Below, piece after piece: positions 45,111 to 53,943 of a stretch of 64,000 nucleotides of DNA (positions within the stretch are counted from its first letter, which is position 1; each line of letters starts with the position of its first letter). This stretch comes from Kordia sp045105435. Lineage in GTDB: Bacteria > Bacteroidota > Bacteroidia > Flavobacteriales > Flavobacteriaceae. Location: assembly GCF_045105435.1 (NCBI RefSeq), contig NZ_JBGCDL010000047.1, forward strand, positions 8,697-72,696, written 5' to 3'. A program made the position numbers and the translations under genes. Under the pieces are notes generated by a model, which saw only the letters and a program-made list of their open reading frames with translations, did not search any database and was not told the DNA's origin.

Positions 45111-45615
45111 TTACCACAGATTCAGGAATATTTTTTTTGGAGACTTCGTTTAGTTTGTTGGTGTGTTTATTTTTTTGATTCGTCAAATTATTTGAAACGT
45201 CTTTGCGAACGAAGTGAAGCAATCTGTTACTATAAAAATAGATTGTTGTTTGATTTTTTTTACCACGAATACACGAATTTTTAGTGTGTTGGTGTGTTTA
45301 TTTGTTTGATTCGTCAAATTATTTGAAACGTCTTTGCGAACAAAGTGAAGCAATCTGTTGCTATAAAAATAGATTGTTGTTTGATTTTTTTACCACGAAT
45401 ACACTAATTTTTAGTTTGTTGGTGTGTTTATTTGTTTGATTCGTCAAATTGTTTGAAACGTCTTTGCGAACGAAGTGAAGCAATCTGTTGCTATAAAAAT
45501 GGGTTGTTGTTTGATTTTTTTACCACGAATACACGAATTTTTAGTGTGTTGGTGTGTTTATTTTTTTGATTCGTCAAATTGTTTGAAACGTCTTTGCGAA
45601 CGAAGTGAAGCTATC
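45111..45615. repeat. Tandem array of about 130-bp units, nearly four copies
   Basis: The marker TAG(T/G)TTGGTGTGTTTAT-like block begins at about 45151, 45282, 45412 and 45542, giving spacings of 131, 130 and 130 bp. Each unit includes ACCACGAATACAC(G/T)AATT, GATTCGTCAAATT, TTTGAAACGTCTTTGCGAAC and GAAGTGAAGC(A/T)ATCTG. Units differ by only a few substitutions. The first copy has a degenerate left end and the last runs into the second array. Confidence 0.92.
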
Positions 45616-46292
45616 TGCATATAATATAACGATGTTGTTTTTACAGAAACAGATTGCCACGTCATAAATTCCTCGCAAGGACGTTTCAAAACAATCAGCA
45701 AATCCACATAACCATAAGCAAAATTCGTGACAAATCAGTATGCACAAACATGAACTACAAACAAACAATTCGTGCATTCGTGACAAAAAAGATTTTAGCT
45801 ATTCGTATTGCATATTGAAATGCTTTGAAACATCATAACGAACGAAGTGAAGCTATCTGCATATAATATAACGATGTTGTTTTTACAGAAACAGATTGCC
45901 ACGTCATAAATTCCTCGCAAGGACGTTTCAAAGCAATCAGCAAATTCACATAACCGTAAGCAAAATTCGTAATAAATCAGTATTTACAAACATGAACTAC
46001 AAACAAACAATTCGTGCATTCGTGACAAAAAATTTTTCAGCTATTCGTATTGCATATTGAAATGCTTTGAAACATCATAACGAACGAAGTGAATCTTTTT
46101 GCTTATACGACAACCATCTTGTTTTTCACGAATCACCTAGCCAACTCACAACCGACCTGCAAGGACGTTTCAAAACAATCAGCAAATTCACATAACCGTA
46201 AGCAAAATTCGTGACAAATTAGTATGCACAAACATGAACTACAAACAAACAATTCGTGCATTCGTGACAAAAAAGATTTTAGCTATTCGTAT
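45597..46292. repeat. Tandem array of 242-bp units, about 2.9 copies
   Basis: CGAACGAAGTGAA marks unit starts at 45597, 45839 and 46081, exactly 242 bp apart. Each unit contains CTCGCAAGGACGTTTCAAA or a close variant, ACATGAACTACAAACAAAC and AATTCGTGCATTCGTGAC. The third unit diverges over its first 75 bp and stops at about 46292. The unit start is the end of the previous array's motif, so the two arrays interlock. Confidence 0.92.
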
Positions 46293-46510
46293 CAGCTTTG
46301 CCTGTTGGTGTTTTGATATCTGAAATTTCATTTGAAAATCTGAATACTAACAGCTAAATACTCAATACTTTTTTTAGCTGGTTTGTAGGCATCAGTTACA
46401 AACTTGCGCTAGCGTAGAAGCTTCAAATTAACGAATTAACGAATTGGCAACTTAAAAAACAGCAACCGTACTAGCGTACGTTCTCGCGGAAGCGAAAAAA
46501 ATTTAGGTAC

Positions 46511-46545
46511 AAAAAAACGCATCAGTAAAAAACCAATGCGCTTTC
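46511..46545 (-). terminator. Candidate terminator of the DUF4837 gene
   Basis: Read on the minus strand, a 5-bp GC-containing stem (CGCAT with ATGCG; arms 46536-46540 and 46518-46522) is followed by seven T, 24 bp after the DUF4837 stop. The stem is short and the loop A/T-rich. Confidence 0.5.
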
Positions 46546-46568
46546 AGTATTTTATATACTTGTGTTAT

Positions 46569-47555
46569 TTATTCCTCAATTTTTAAGGATTTTAGGATGG
46601 CTTCTATTTCAAACATAAAATCCCTTTTGTCTTCCGATGGCGCAAAGGTAAATCCTTCAATAACCACCAAACGATCGTTTGCTTTGTCTTCGACAACATA
46701 GTTGAGGAATGGTCCTGCCATTTGAAAGTTATATACTTCCCACATTCCTTTGGTTTCAAACGCAGGTTTTTTGTCAATCGTAGCATTGTATAAATAGGGC
46801 GTATATGCTTTTTCTGTAATCATATACATGGTTTCAGGATCTCTTCCTGGCACGTATACTTCTCCGATAGAATCGCGCATTTTTATGATGGCATCAATCG
46901 TTGTACTGTCTTTCGGAATACTTCCAAACGGCAATGTGTACGCGATGATATTCATGGTTCCTGTTTTGACTTTACGCTCAAACCAAACAAAGTTTTTTTC
47001 ATTTTTCACCATTTTGTATACGGACGGAATGTTGAGTGCTATTCCGAAAGTTTCTTGCAGCGCTTTTTCTTGATTCATGGAACCTCGAATATATTGTTGC
47101 TTGGCAATTAACTCATTTTGTTTGAAATCACTAATAGAGTTTTCTGAGTTTTCTTTGAGTTGTGTTATAATTTCATCATCCGTTCCAGTAACATACACCA
47201 TTTTTTGCGGTTTGGAGTATACGTTTTCACGCACTTGGAATTGTTTTTTGTCAGATGGTTGTACTACTAAAACACTTCTGTAGGTTCTGATTTGTTTTTT
47301 AAATACTTGTGGACTGACTTGTTTTAATGAGAAGATTGGTTCTTCCATTGGCAAACCATCAGTTGGCACTCCGTAAATACTACGAATACTATCACCAACT
47401 TTTCCTTTCCATTGGTCGCTATCTATGACAACCACGATCATGTTCATTTTTCCAGAAGATAATGGCAAGTATCGTTGTGCCACATCTTTATCTTTTGGGT
47501 CTTCACATGCAGAAAATAATGCAAGGACGAATAAGAATGCGTATAGTTTTTTCAC
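46569..47555 (-). CDS. DUF4837-family lipoprotein (GTG start)
   Basis: A 328-residue protein with a lipoprotein signal (LYAFLFVLALFSAC, Cys17) and EDPKDKD after the Cys, matching a surface-export type signal. The body (SSGKMNMIVVVIDSDQW and LKQVSPQVFKKQIRTYRSVLV) is typical of the Bacteroidota DUF4837 family, whose function is unknown. The start codon is GTG at 47555; no ATG precedes the signal peptide. It is followed by the MltD-like gene on its 5' side in the same direction, with a 26-bp gap, so the two may be co-transcribed. Confidence 0.88.
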   Translation of the reverse strand: MKKLYAFLFVLALFSACEDPKDKDVAQRYLPLSSGKMNMIVVVIDSDQWKGKVGDSIRSIYGVPTDGLPMEEPIFSLKQVSPQVFKKQIRTYRSVLVVQPSDKKQFQVRENVYSKPQKMVYVTGTDDEIITQLKENSENSISDFKQNELIAKQQYIRGSMNQEKALQETFGIALNIPSVYKMVKNEKNFVWFERKVKTGTMNIIAYTLPFGSIPKDSTTIDAIIKMRDSIGEVYVPGRDPETMYMITEKAYTPYLYNATIDKKPAFETKGMWEVYNFQMAGPFLNYVVEDKANDRLVVIEGFTFAPSEDKRDFMFEIEAILKSLKIEE

Positions 47556-47581
47556 GTGTAATCGGTTTTTATAAGTGTTTA

Positions 47582-49225
47582 TTATTTTTTAGAAACCCGC
47601 AACGTCATTCCAGGTTTTAGTTTGTTGCCACTAATATCGTTCCATTTTTTAATATTCTTCACAGAAATTCCAGGGAATTTTTGCGCAATGCTCCACAAAG
47701 AGTCGCCAGACTTGACAACGTAGGTTTTTGCATTTTTTATGTTTTTTTTCTGCTTGGATGCTTTTTTATTGGCAAAACCAGGTTTTCTTGGATATACGGT
47801 TAAGCGTTGTCCTATTCGCAATCGGTTAGATCGAAGTCCATTCCATCGTTTTAAGTCACTTACACGCACACCAAATTTTCGGGCTATTTTTCCTAAATAA
47901 TCTCCTTGTCGTACACGGTAACGCGTACGTTTTTCCATTTCAAAAAGTTGTGGTAATGGTTTTTCGCGTTTGGCTAATTCCTTTTTCGCCAATGCGTAAA
48001 TAGCTTCTTCGTTGTTTACAAATTTCCCCACTTCTTTTACAGGCAATCGTAAGGTATAGTTTCTTCCTTTTATGTGAGGAATGATGTCTAGTTTATACGA
48101 CGGATTGAAAAATTGTAAGTCTTCTACTTTTACGTTTAATACTTCCGAAATTTGATCGAAAGTCAACAATTGCTTTACTTGAATAGTATCCGTTGCAAAG
48201 TGTGGAATTTCTATTTTTTCGACTTGAAAACCGTGTTCATCTGCATATTCAAAAATGTACATTGTTGCCAAGAATGCGGGTAAATATCCGGCCGTTTCTC
48301 GTGGTAAGTTTTTACGAATATTCCAGTAATTTTCATATCCGCCAGAACGTCTAATGGCTTTTGAAACGTTTCCTGGACCTGAGTTGTAAGCGGCTAAGGC
48401 TAAATCCCAATCGCCAAATATTTTGTATAAGCTTGCTAAGTATTGACAGGCTGCTTTGGTTGATTTTTCAGGATCGCTACGTTCATCAACATACGAACTC
48501 ACGTTAAGATCGTATTGTTTTCCTGTTTGATACATAAATTGCCATAAACCTGTAGCGCCAACGCGTGAACGTGCTTTTGGATTTAAGGCAGATTCTACAA
48601 TTGCTAAGTATTTTACTTCTAGTGGAATGTTGTAATTGTCCAATTCTTGCTCAAACATTGGAAAGTAGTATTGACTTTTTTTCATTAAGCGTTCCATCGA
48701 TTTTTTGTGTCTTTTTAAGAATCTTCTAATGACACTTTCTAGTGATGGATTGTACTCAATGTTAAACGGTGTTTTTGCGTTTAATCGTTCCAAACGCGCT
48801 TTTAAGGTATCGGTTGGCAAGTCTTGAAAAACAACTGGCTCATATTTTAACGCTGAGATTTCTTTGTGAATGGTATCAAACAATTCGACTCCGCCAAGTT
48901 CACGAAGCCACAAACTGTCTATTTCGGCTGCTTTTTTATTGTCTAGCAACTCATAACTTTCGTTTATTTTGTTTAATTCTTTGTTACCATCTAAAGCTGT
49001 TTTAGTGCTGTCTAATTGCGGAAGCACCTCATCTACAGAACGTTTGATTTCGTTTTTGGTATCAAGAAAAATGGTATCGGTCATGACGGTTTTTTTACCA
49101 TCAAGAATGATTGTGTCTTTTATGATTTTGAAAGTCAGTTTTTCTTTTGCTGGCTTTTTGTCGTCTTCTTGGGCAGTTCCCACAAAGGCAAGAAGTAAGA
49201 ATGCTATGCTAAAGAGGTATTTCAT
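47582..49225 (-). CDS. MltD-type lytic transglycosylase with LysM repeats
   Basis: From ATG 49225 (MKYLFSIAFLLLAFVGTAQ, signal peptide) the protein has 547 residues; the longer frame adds 22 residues without signal character. The SLT domain includes the catalytic Glu211 in AIVESALNPKARS, then GATGLWQFM and AYNSGPGNVSKAI. Two LysM modules lie at the C-terminus (RVRQGDYLGKIARKFGVRV and YVVKSGDSLWSIAQKFPGI). It cleaves peptidoglycan glycan strands in the periplasm. Confidence 0.94.
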   Translation of the reverse strand: MKYLFSIAFLLLAFVGTAQEDDKKPAKEKLTFKIIKDTIILDGKKTVMTDTIFLDTKNEIKRSVDEVLPQLDSTKTALDGNKELNKINESYELLDNKKAAEIDSLWLRELGGVELFDTIHKEISALKYEPVVFQDLPTDTLKARLERLNAKTPFNIEYNPSLESVIRRFLKRHKKSMERLMKKSQYYFPMFEQELDNYNIPLEVKYLAIVESALNPKARSRVGATGLWQFMYQTGKQYDLNVSSYVDERSDPEKSTKAACQYLASLYKIFGDWDLALAAYNSGPGNVSKAIRRSGGYENYWNIRKNLPRETAGYLPAFLATMYIFEYADEHGFQVEKIEIPHFATDTIQVKQLLTFDQISEVLNVKVEDLQFFNPSYKLDIIPHIKGRNYTLRLPVKEVGKFVNNEEAIYALAKKELAKREKPLPQLFEMEKRTRYRVRQGDYLGKIARKFGVRVSDLKRWNGLRSNRLRIGQRLTVYPRKPGFANKKASKQKKNIKNAKTYVVKSGDSLWSIAQKFPGISVKNIKKWNDISGNKLKPGMTLRVSKK

Positions 49226-49312
49226 GTATTCTAAGTTGTTTATCGTTTTGTAAGCTGTTCTCGATATAAGAATTGCGAATATTATACGCAAAGTATTTAA
49301 AAATTAGATGTT

Positions 49313-49387
49313 TGTCAGTTCGAGCGCAGTCGAGAACACTAGAAAACTATACGTTTCAATCGAATCTCGACTGCGCTCGATTTGACA
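49313..49387. repeat. Long palindromic intergenic element (TTCGAGCGCAGTCGAGA type)
   Basis: The 23-bp arms 49313-49335 and 49365-49387 are complementary with two mismatches around a 29-bp loop. The arm reads TGTCA, then a TTCGAGCGCAGTCGAGA core. The element resembles the GTCATTTCGAG palindromes that I recall as common in flavobacterial intergenic DNA. Confidence 0.88.
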
Positions 49388-49520
49388 TTTATCGTACAAT
49401 ATTAAAAATCAAATACATAACGATAAAGTTATATCGAACAGACGTTATTTGTGTTATTAATAACGTGATTGTTGCTAAATTCGTGTTTTTTCTTCAGATT
49501 TTGAAATTCCCAGATACTAA

Positions 49521-49551
49521 AAAAAGTCTAACTACAGGAATTAGACTTTTT
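49521..49551 (-). terminator. Rho-independent terminator after pgk
   Basis: An 11-bp perfect stem (AAAAAGTCTAA at 49521-49531 and its complement at 49541-49551) with a 9-base loop and a T run on the minus strand lies 25 bp after the pgk stop. Confidence 0.85.
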
Positions 49552-49576
49552 GATATGTGTTTTTTTATGTTGTTTT

Positions 49577-50764
49577 TTACGCTAATATCGCCGCAATTCC
49601 AGGCAATGTTTTTCCTTCTAGGCTTTCTAACATGGCGCCGCCACCTGTACTTACGTAACTTACTTTTGGTTCAAAACCGAATTGTTTTACGGCAGCAACA
49701 GAATCGCCTCCACCAACTAATGAAAACGCTCCGTTTTTGGTTGCTTCTGCAATGGCATCACCTAACGCAATGGTTCCTTTGGCAAAGTTTGGCATTTCAA
49801 ATACGCCCAAAGGTCCGTTCCAAAGTATAGTTTTTGATTTTGCTATGACTTCTGCAAATTTTGCTTGTGTTGCTGGTCCGGCATCTAAGCCCATCCAATT
49901 GTCGGGAATTTGAGTTACATCTACAATTTTTGTTGTTGCATCATTAGAAAATGCGTCTGCAATTACAGAATCGACAGGCAAATGAATGGTTACATTTTTA
50001 GCTTCTGCTTGTTTCATTATTTCTTTTGCCAACTCCATTTTATCATCTTCCACAAGTGAATCTCCAATGCTTCCGCCTTGTGCTTTGATGAATGTAAACG
50101 TCATTCCGCCACCAATAATTAGGTGATCTATTTTATCTAAGATATTGTCAATAATTGTAATTTTTGAAGATACTTTCGCACCACCAAGTACAGCCGTTAC
50201 AGGTTTTTCGCCAGTTTTCATCACTTTGGCAATACTTTCTATTTCTTTAGCGAGTAACAAGCCAAAACATTTATTATCTGCAAAGTTTTGTGCAATTACT
50301 GCCGTTGAAGCGTGCGCTCTGTGTGCCGTACCAAATGCGTCATTTACATAGATATCTCCGTGTTTTGCCAATTGTGCTGCAAACACTTCGTTACCTCCTT
50401 TTTCTTCTTCGTGAAAACGTAAATTTTCTAATAGCAATACTTCGCCATTTTCCAATTCAGCCACAGCTTTATTTGCTTCTTCACCAATACAGTTTCCGGC
50501 AAATTTTACTTGTACACCAATAATTTGAGAAACAACTTCAACAATGTGACGTAGCGAAAATTCTTCTTGAAATCCTTTTGGTCTTCCTAAATGCGACATT
50601 AATACACAACTTCCGCCATCTTCCAATATTTTGATAATTGTTGGTTTTGCGGCACGAATACGTGTATCGTCAGTGACTTGAAATTGATCGTTTAACGGTA
50701 CATTAAAATCTACTCGAATTAATGCTTTTTTATCTTTAAAATTAAAATCGTTTAGCGTTTTCAC
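49577..50764 (-). CDS. pgk: Phosphoglycerate kinase (GTG start)
   Basis: A 395-residue Pgk with RVDFNVPLNDQFQVTDDTRI (about 17-36), LMSHLGRPKG, the LLLENLRFHEEE block, AVLGGAKVSSKI and the C-terminal nucleotide motif LVGGGDSVAAVKQFG. It makes ATP from 1,3-bisphosphoglycerate in glycolysis. The start is GTG at 50764, overlapping the stop of the DUF2652 gene by 4 bp (GTGA), so its translation is probably coupled. Confidence 0.97.
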   Translation of the reverse strand: MKTLNDFNFKDKKALIRVDFNVPLNDQFQVTDDTRIRAAKPTIIKILEDGGSCVLMSHLGRPKGFQEEFSLRHIVEVVSQIIGVQVKFAGNCIGEEANKAVAELENGEVLLLENLRFHEEEKGGNEVFAAQLAKHGDIYVNDAFGTAHRAHASTAVIAQNFADNKCFGLLLAKEIESIAKVMKTGEKPVTAVLGGAKVSSKITIIDNILDKIDHLIIGGGMTFTFIKAQGGSIGDSLVEDDKMELAKEIMKQAEAKNVTIHLPVDSVIADAFSNDATTKIVDVTQIPDNWMGLDAGPATQAKFAEVIAKSKTILWNGPLGVFEMPNFAKGTIALGDAIAEATKNGAFSLVGGGDSVAAVKQFGFEPKVSYVSTGGGAMLESLEGKTLPGIAAILA

Positions 50765-51843
50765 GGTTTGGTTTTTAAGTTAAATTCTTGTGTTTTAAAT
50801 CCTGAATCAGCAAGCAATATAAGTTCTTTTATATTTTCGGGAACGACTTTTTTGAAGTTTTTTTTCATCAAACGTTTTAGTAAGATACCAAACGGCTTAA
50901 AATCGACAAATACTTCTATTTTGAGTCGCGTTTTTTGATCATTTTCAGCTTCTAATACATAATATATATTCAGTTTTTTGGTGAATGAAACTTCCGTAGT
51001 TGATTCGCCATAAACCAATTGATTTTTTGCAACTTTTTTTGTGACTGTCGTCGGATTGATTGTCGTTTTATCAATTAGACATTTGTGCTTGTCTCCTATT
51101 CTATTGACGCGATTTTTTTCGTATTCAACTTTATCAATTCCTTTTGCCCATAGCAAACGATAATCAAAATTACTGATGATTTCATAAAGTTCTAATAGTG
51201 GCAAATTGATACTTGCTGCTGTGCTGTAAATATTGTGTTTTGGCACATTGTCAGGAATTGGCGAAATTTCTGGAAGTTCACTTTTATACTCGGAAAGTGA
51301 TTCATACGCATAGGTAATGTCTCCAAAATCGTAATTGGCTTGCAATTGGTTTTCTGCTATTTTAATCGCTTCTTTATCAACATCTTCCGTAAGTAATACA
51401 TATTCGGATATTGGCACATCATTTTTGAGCAATCGATGTACTTTGATGACATTGGGTCCATAAGGTTTGTTGGAATCTTTGATGGAAATAAATTCTATTT
51501 CGCCATAATGCACTACAAATTTCAACGATAAGTTGTAAACCGATGAACATGCACCACATTGACAAATTTTTTCGTATTCGTAGCGTTTTAAGTACGTATG
51601 AAACGCCACATACATTCGCTTTACTTGTTCGCGAATTTGTTTGATATTCGTTTCTTGTTCAATTTTGTAGAAAAAGAGCGCATCGCCTTCTATTTCTGCC
51701 AATTGCAAACCTGTAGTATTATTATCTATCAGTAATTCAAGGAGTTCCGAAATGATATGACGACTGTGCTGAATTGCCGTATGTTGTACAAATTCGGTAA
51801 ATCCGGAGATATCAGGAATAAAAAGAAGCGCTTTGTCCGCCAT
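50761..51843 (-). CDS. DUF2652-family protein
   Basis: I choose ATG 51843 (MADKALLFIPDISGFTEFV), which gives 360 residues and the characteristic family N-terminus FIPDISGFTEFV. The 43-codon extension runs into the upstream element. The N-terminal domain resembles nucleotide-cyclase folds (SGFTEF, EGDALFFYKI), and the C-terminal half resembles a START/SRPBCC-type domain (LLELYEIISNFDYRLLWAKG). Function is unknown. It overlaps pgk by 4 bp. Confidence 0.85.
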   Translation of the reverse strand: MADKALLFIPDISGFTEFVQHTAIQHSRHIISELLELLIDNNTTGLQLAEIEGDALFFYKIEQETNIKQIREQVKRMYVAFHTYLKRYEYEKICQCGACSSVYNLSLKFVVHYGEIEFISIKDSNKPYGPNVIKVHRLLKNDVPISEYVLLTEDVDKEAIKIAENQLQANYDFGDITYAYESLSEYKSELPEISPIPDNVPKHNIYSTAASINLPLLELYEIISNFDYRLLWAKGIDKVEYEKNRVNRIGDKHKCLIDKTTINPTTVTKKVAKNQLVYGESTTEVSFTKKLNIYYVLEAENDQKTRLKIEVFVDFKPFGILLKRLMKKNFKKVVPENIKELILLADSGFKTQEFNLKTKP

Positions 51844-52259
51844 GTTGGTTGGTTTTCGATCGAGTTTCTGTAAAGATATTGAGTTTGTCGTAATTATTGG
51901 CAATTCCTTTTGAAAGTAATTTTTAACTAACCCGTTGTACATTTTGAATTCAAAAGTATAACGAAACGTCATTTCGAGTGATTTTGAGGTACGAAAAATC
52001 GTATCGAGAACTGTTTAGTACAAAATATTCTATTCTCGATACAAATTTCACTCATTTTCAATCGTAAAATTCACTCGAATTGACGAAATTTTATCAAAAT
52101 GCACAACAGGTTTTAACTATTTTTCTTTTATCACAAAAAAAGAAATATTCTCAAAAAAAGCAGCATTTATTAATGAATTAGAAAAAATTACAGTCTTGTA
52201 TTTATGATTTCGTAATTTTTTGTTATTTTGATGTATCTATAATTTTTGAATTTAGTCCT
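51844..52259. other. Divergent intergenic region with palindromic element
   Basis: This 416-bp gap lies between divergent genes. It contains the imperfect inverted repeat at 51967-52085 and an AT-rich plus-strand leader. No full TTG/TAnnTTTG promoter could be recognised. Confidence 0.7.
51967..52085. repeat. Imperfect long inverted repeat (GTCATTTCGAGTGA ... TCGTATCGAGAA type)
   Basis: The left arm 51967-52010 begins CGTCATTTCGAGTGA and ends TCGTATCGAGAA. The right arm 52033-52085, reverse complemented, begins CGTCAATTCGAGTGA and ends TTGTATCGAGAA. The arm ends are well paired while the centres of the arms differ in length. It shares the GTCA-TTCGAG edge with the element at 49313-49387. Confidence 0.8.
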
Positions 52260-52619
52260 ATGAAAAAACATATTTTAGTAGCCGTTATTTTTAGCCTTTT
52301 TACAAGCTTGCTATTCGCTCAAAAAACTAGTACAGACGTGAATGTTGGTGATATTTTTGTTATTGGCGAAGTATACAATGATAATTACAAGCATATTAAC
52401 TTTCCGAAAGCAAATCTTATCATAAAAAAAGGAGGAATTGCAACTTATAAACATATTAAAGGCGCCGAAGTTGTTGTAACTTCCGTTGATAAAAAGAAAG
52501 ATGGTAGCGTTATGGCAACCATCAAGCTAACTTCTAAGAAGTCTTTTTTTAATAGTCATAAGTTTATAACTGTTGCTATTGATGAAGCTGTTCGCCAAAA
52601 AGAACTCATTGCAAAGTAA
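52260..52619 (+). CDS. Small secreted protein of unknown function
   Basis: A 119-residue protein with a signal peptide (MKKHILVAVIFSLFTSLLFAQ, probable cleavage after Ala20). The mature part is about 100 residues, beta-strand rich, with GDIFVIGEVYN and GAEVVVTSVDKKKDG. I do not recognise the family. It stands alone, 35 bp before the unextended frame of the holB gene. Confidence 0.75.
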   Translation: MKKHILVAVIFSLFTSLLFAQKTSTDVNVGDIFVIGEVYNDNYKHINFPKANLIIKKGGIATYKHIKGAEVVVTSVDKKKDGSVMATIKLTSKKSFFNSHKFITVAIDEAVRQKELIAK

Positions 52620-52711
52620 AAAAGCTTTCTTTATTGTAAATTTCTGTCTCAAGCGTGTTGAGTTTTTTATATTTTACTAAAAAATTCAAAGCTTACGCCT
52701 ATATTTGCCAC

Positions 52712-53872
52712 ATGCTTTTCCAAGATATTTTAGGACTTACACATATTAAAAAACATTTGACTTTAAGTGCCGATCGCGGACGCATTCCGCATGCACAACT
52801 TTTTGTTGGTCCCGAAGGTTGTGGTACGCTTCCTATGGCAGTTGCCTACGCGCAGTATGTGTTGTGTAAAAATATTGAGGGAGAAAATGCTGGTGGAAAT
52901 GAAGCTTGTAATTTAAAATTGAACAATCTTTCGCATCCCGATTTGCATTTTGCCTTTCCTGTAGCGGGAAATCATAAAGTAAAAAGTCATCCAGTTTCCA
53001 AACACTTTTTGGAAGAATGGCGACAGTTTGTCAAAGAGCAACCGTATGGAAATTTGTTTGATTGGTATAAAATGCTCGGAATTGATAATAAGCAAGGACA
53101 AATTGGTGTTGATGAAGCGCTAGATGTTGTAAAATCGTTGGCACTAAAATCGTATGAAGGTGGTTATAAAGTGATGATTATTTGGATGGCAGAACGCATG
53201 AATACAGCTGCCGCAAATAAGTTGTTAAAGCTGATTGAAGAACCGCCAAATGAAACGCTTTTTATTTTAATTGCCGAAGATGAGGAACAGATTATCAATA
53301 CAATTCGTTCGCGTTGTCAAATTTTACATTTTCCGCCTTTGGGCGAACAGGCAATTAAAGAATCGTTGGTTAAAAACTTGAATGTTTCCGAAACTGAAGC
53401 CACTAAAATTGCGCATCAGGCGAATGGAAATTATAATAAAGCCGTTGATTTGGTGCATCAAGATTCGGAAGATTTACTGTTTGAAACTTGGTTTGTTGCT
53501 TGGGTTCGTTCTGCTTTTAAAGCGAAAGGAAACAAAGCGGCAATTCGCGATTTAATTGCTTGGAGCGAAGAAGTTGCCAAAACAGGTCGTGAAACGCAAA
53601 AGAAGTTTTTAGGCTTTTGTTTGAATCTTTTTAGACAAGCATTATTGCAAAATTATACTGCAACTGATTTGGTGTTTTTTGAGCCGCATACCAAAGGTTT
53701 CTTTTTAGAGAAATTTGCGCCTTTTGTGCACGGAAATAATATTTTAGATATTTCTAAAGAGATTCAAGACGCTATTTATCATATTGAACGCAACGGAAAT
53801 GCTAAAATCGTTTTGACAGATTTGTCTATTAAGTTGACACGATTATTGCATCGGAAAGACTTGCCGTTGTAG
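52712..53872 (+). CDS. holB: DNA polymerase III subunit delta prime
   Basis: I choose ATG 52712 (MLFQDILGLTHIKKHL), the usual family start, giving 386 residues. The P-loop position reads GPEGCGTLPMA, a degenerate form typical of the non-ATPase delta prime subunit. A DHPD-like NLSHPDLHFAFPV and MNTAAANKLLKLIEEPP (sensor region), then TIRSRCQ follow. It is part of the clamp loader for the replication sliding clamp. Confidence 0.93.
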   Translation: MLFQDILGLTHIKKHLTLSADRGRIPHAQLFVGPEGCGTLPMAVAYAQYVLCKNIEGENAGGNEACNLKLNNLSHPDLHFAFPVAGNHKVKSHPVSKHFLEEWRQFVKEQPYGNLFDWYKMLGIDNKQGQIGVDEALDVVKSLALKSYEGGYKVMIIWMAERMNTAAANKLLKLIEEPPNETLFILIAEDEEQIINTIRSRCQILHFPPLGEQAIKESLVKNLNVSETEATKIAHQANGNYNKAVDLVHQDSEDLLFETWFVAWVRSAFKAKGNKAAIRDLIAWSEEVAKTGRETQKKFLGFCLNLFRQALLQNYTATDLVFFEPHTKGFFLEKFAPFVHGNNILDISKEIQDAIYHIERNGNAKIVLTDLSIKLTRLLHRKDLPL

Positions 53873-53943
53873 TATGTTCTTTTTGATTTGTAAGAACACC
53901 AAAATCTCTTTTGTTGTAGTACTTTAAACTTACCGTTCTGGGA

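Larger units (their letters stand above)
45062..46568. other. Gene-free 1.5-kb region with tandem and inverted repeats
   Basis: No credible gene lies between tex and the DUF4837 gene. The region holds two tandem arrays (45111-45615 and 45597-46292), then about 200 bp of unstructured sequence with short palindromes such as gtactagcgtac, and a terminator for the DUF4837 gene. Open frames here are by-products of the repeats. Confidence 0.85.
49226..49576. other. Intergenic region upstream of mltD-like gene
   Basis: This 351-bp gap between pgk and the MltD-like gene contains the GTCA-TTCGAG palindromic element (49313-49387) and the pgk terminator (49521-49551). No gene is seen. Confidence 0.8.

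Noticed and set aside
45574..45786. 70-codon ORF on the minus strand within the repeats
   Set aside because: It lies entirely inside the tandem repeats, has Cys-rich low-complexity sequence, and has no start context or family match.
45111..46292. CRISPR array
   Set aside because: The repeats are 130 and 242 bp long and follow each other without spacers, and no cas gene is nearby.
51844..51972. 43-codon N-terminal extension of the DUF2652 protein
   Set aside because: It runs into the palindromic element and lacks family character. The typical MADKALLFIPDISGF start is at 51843.
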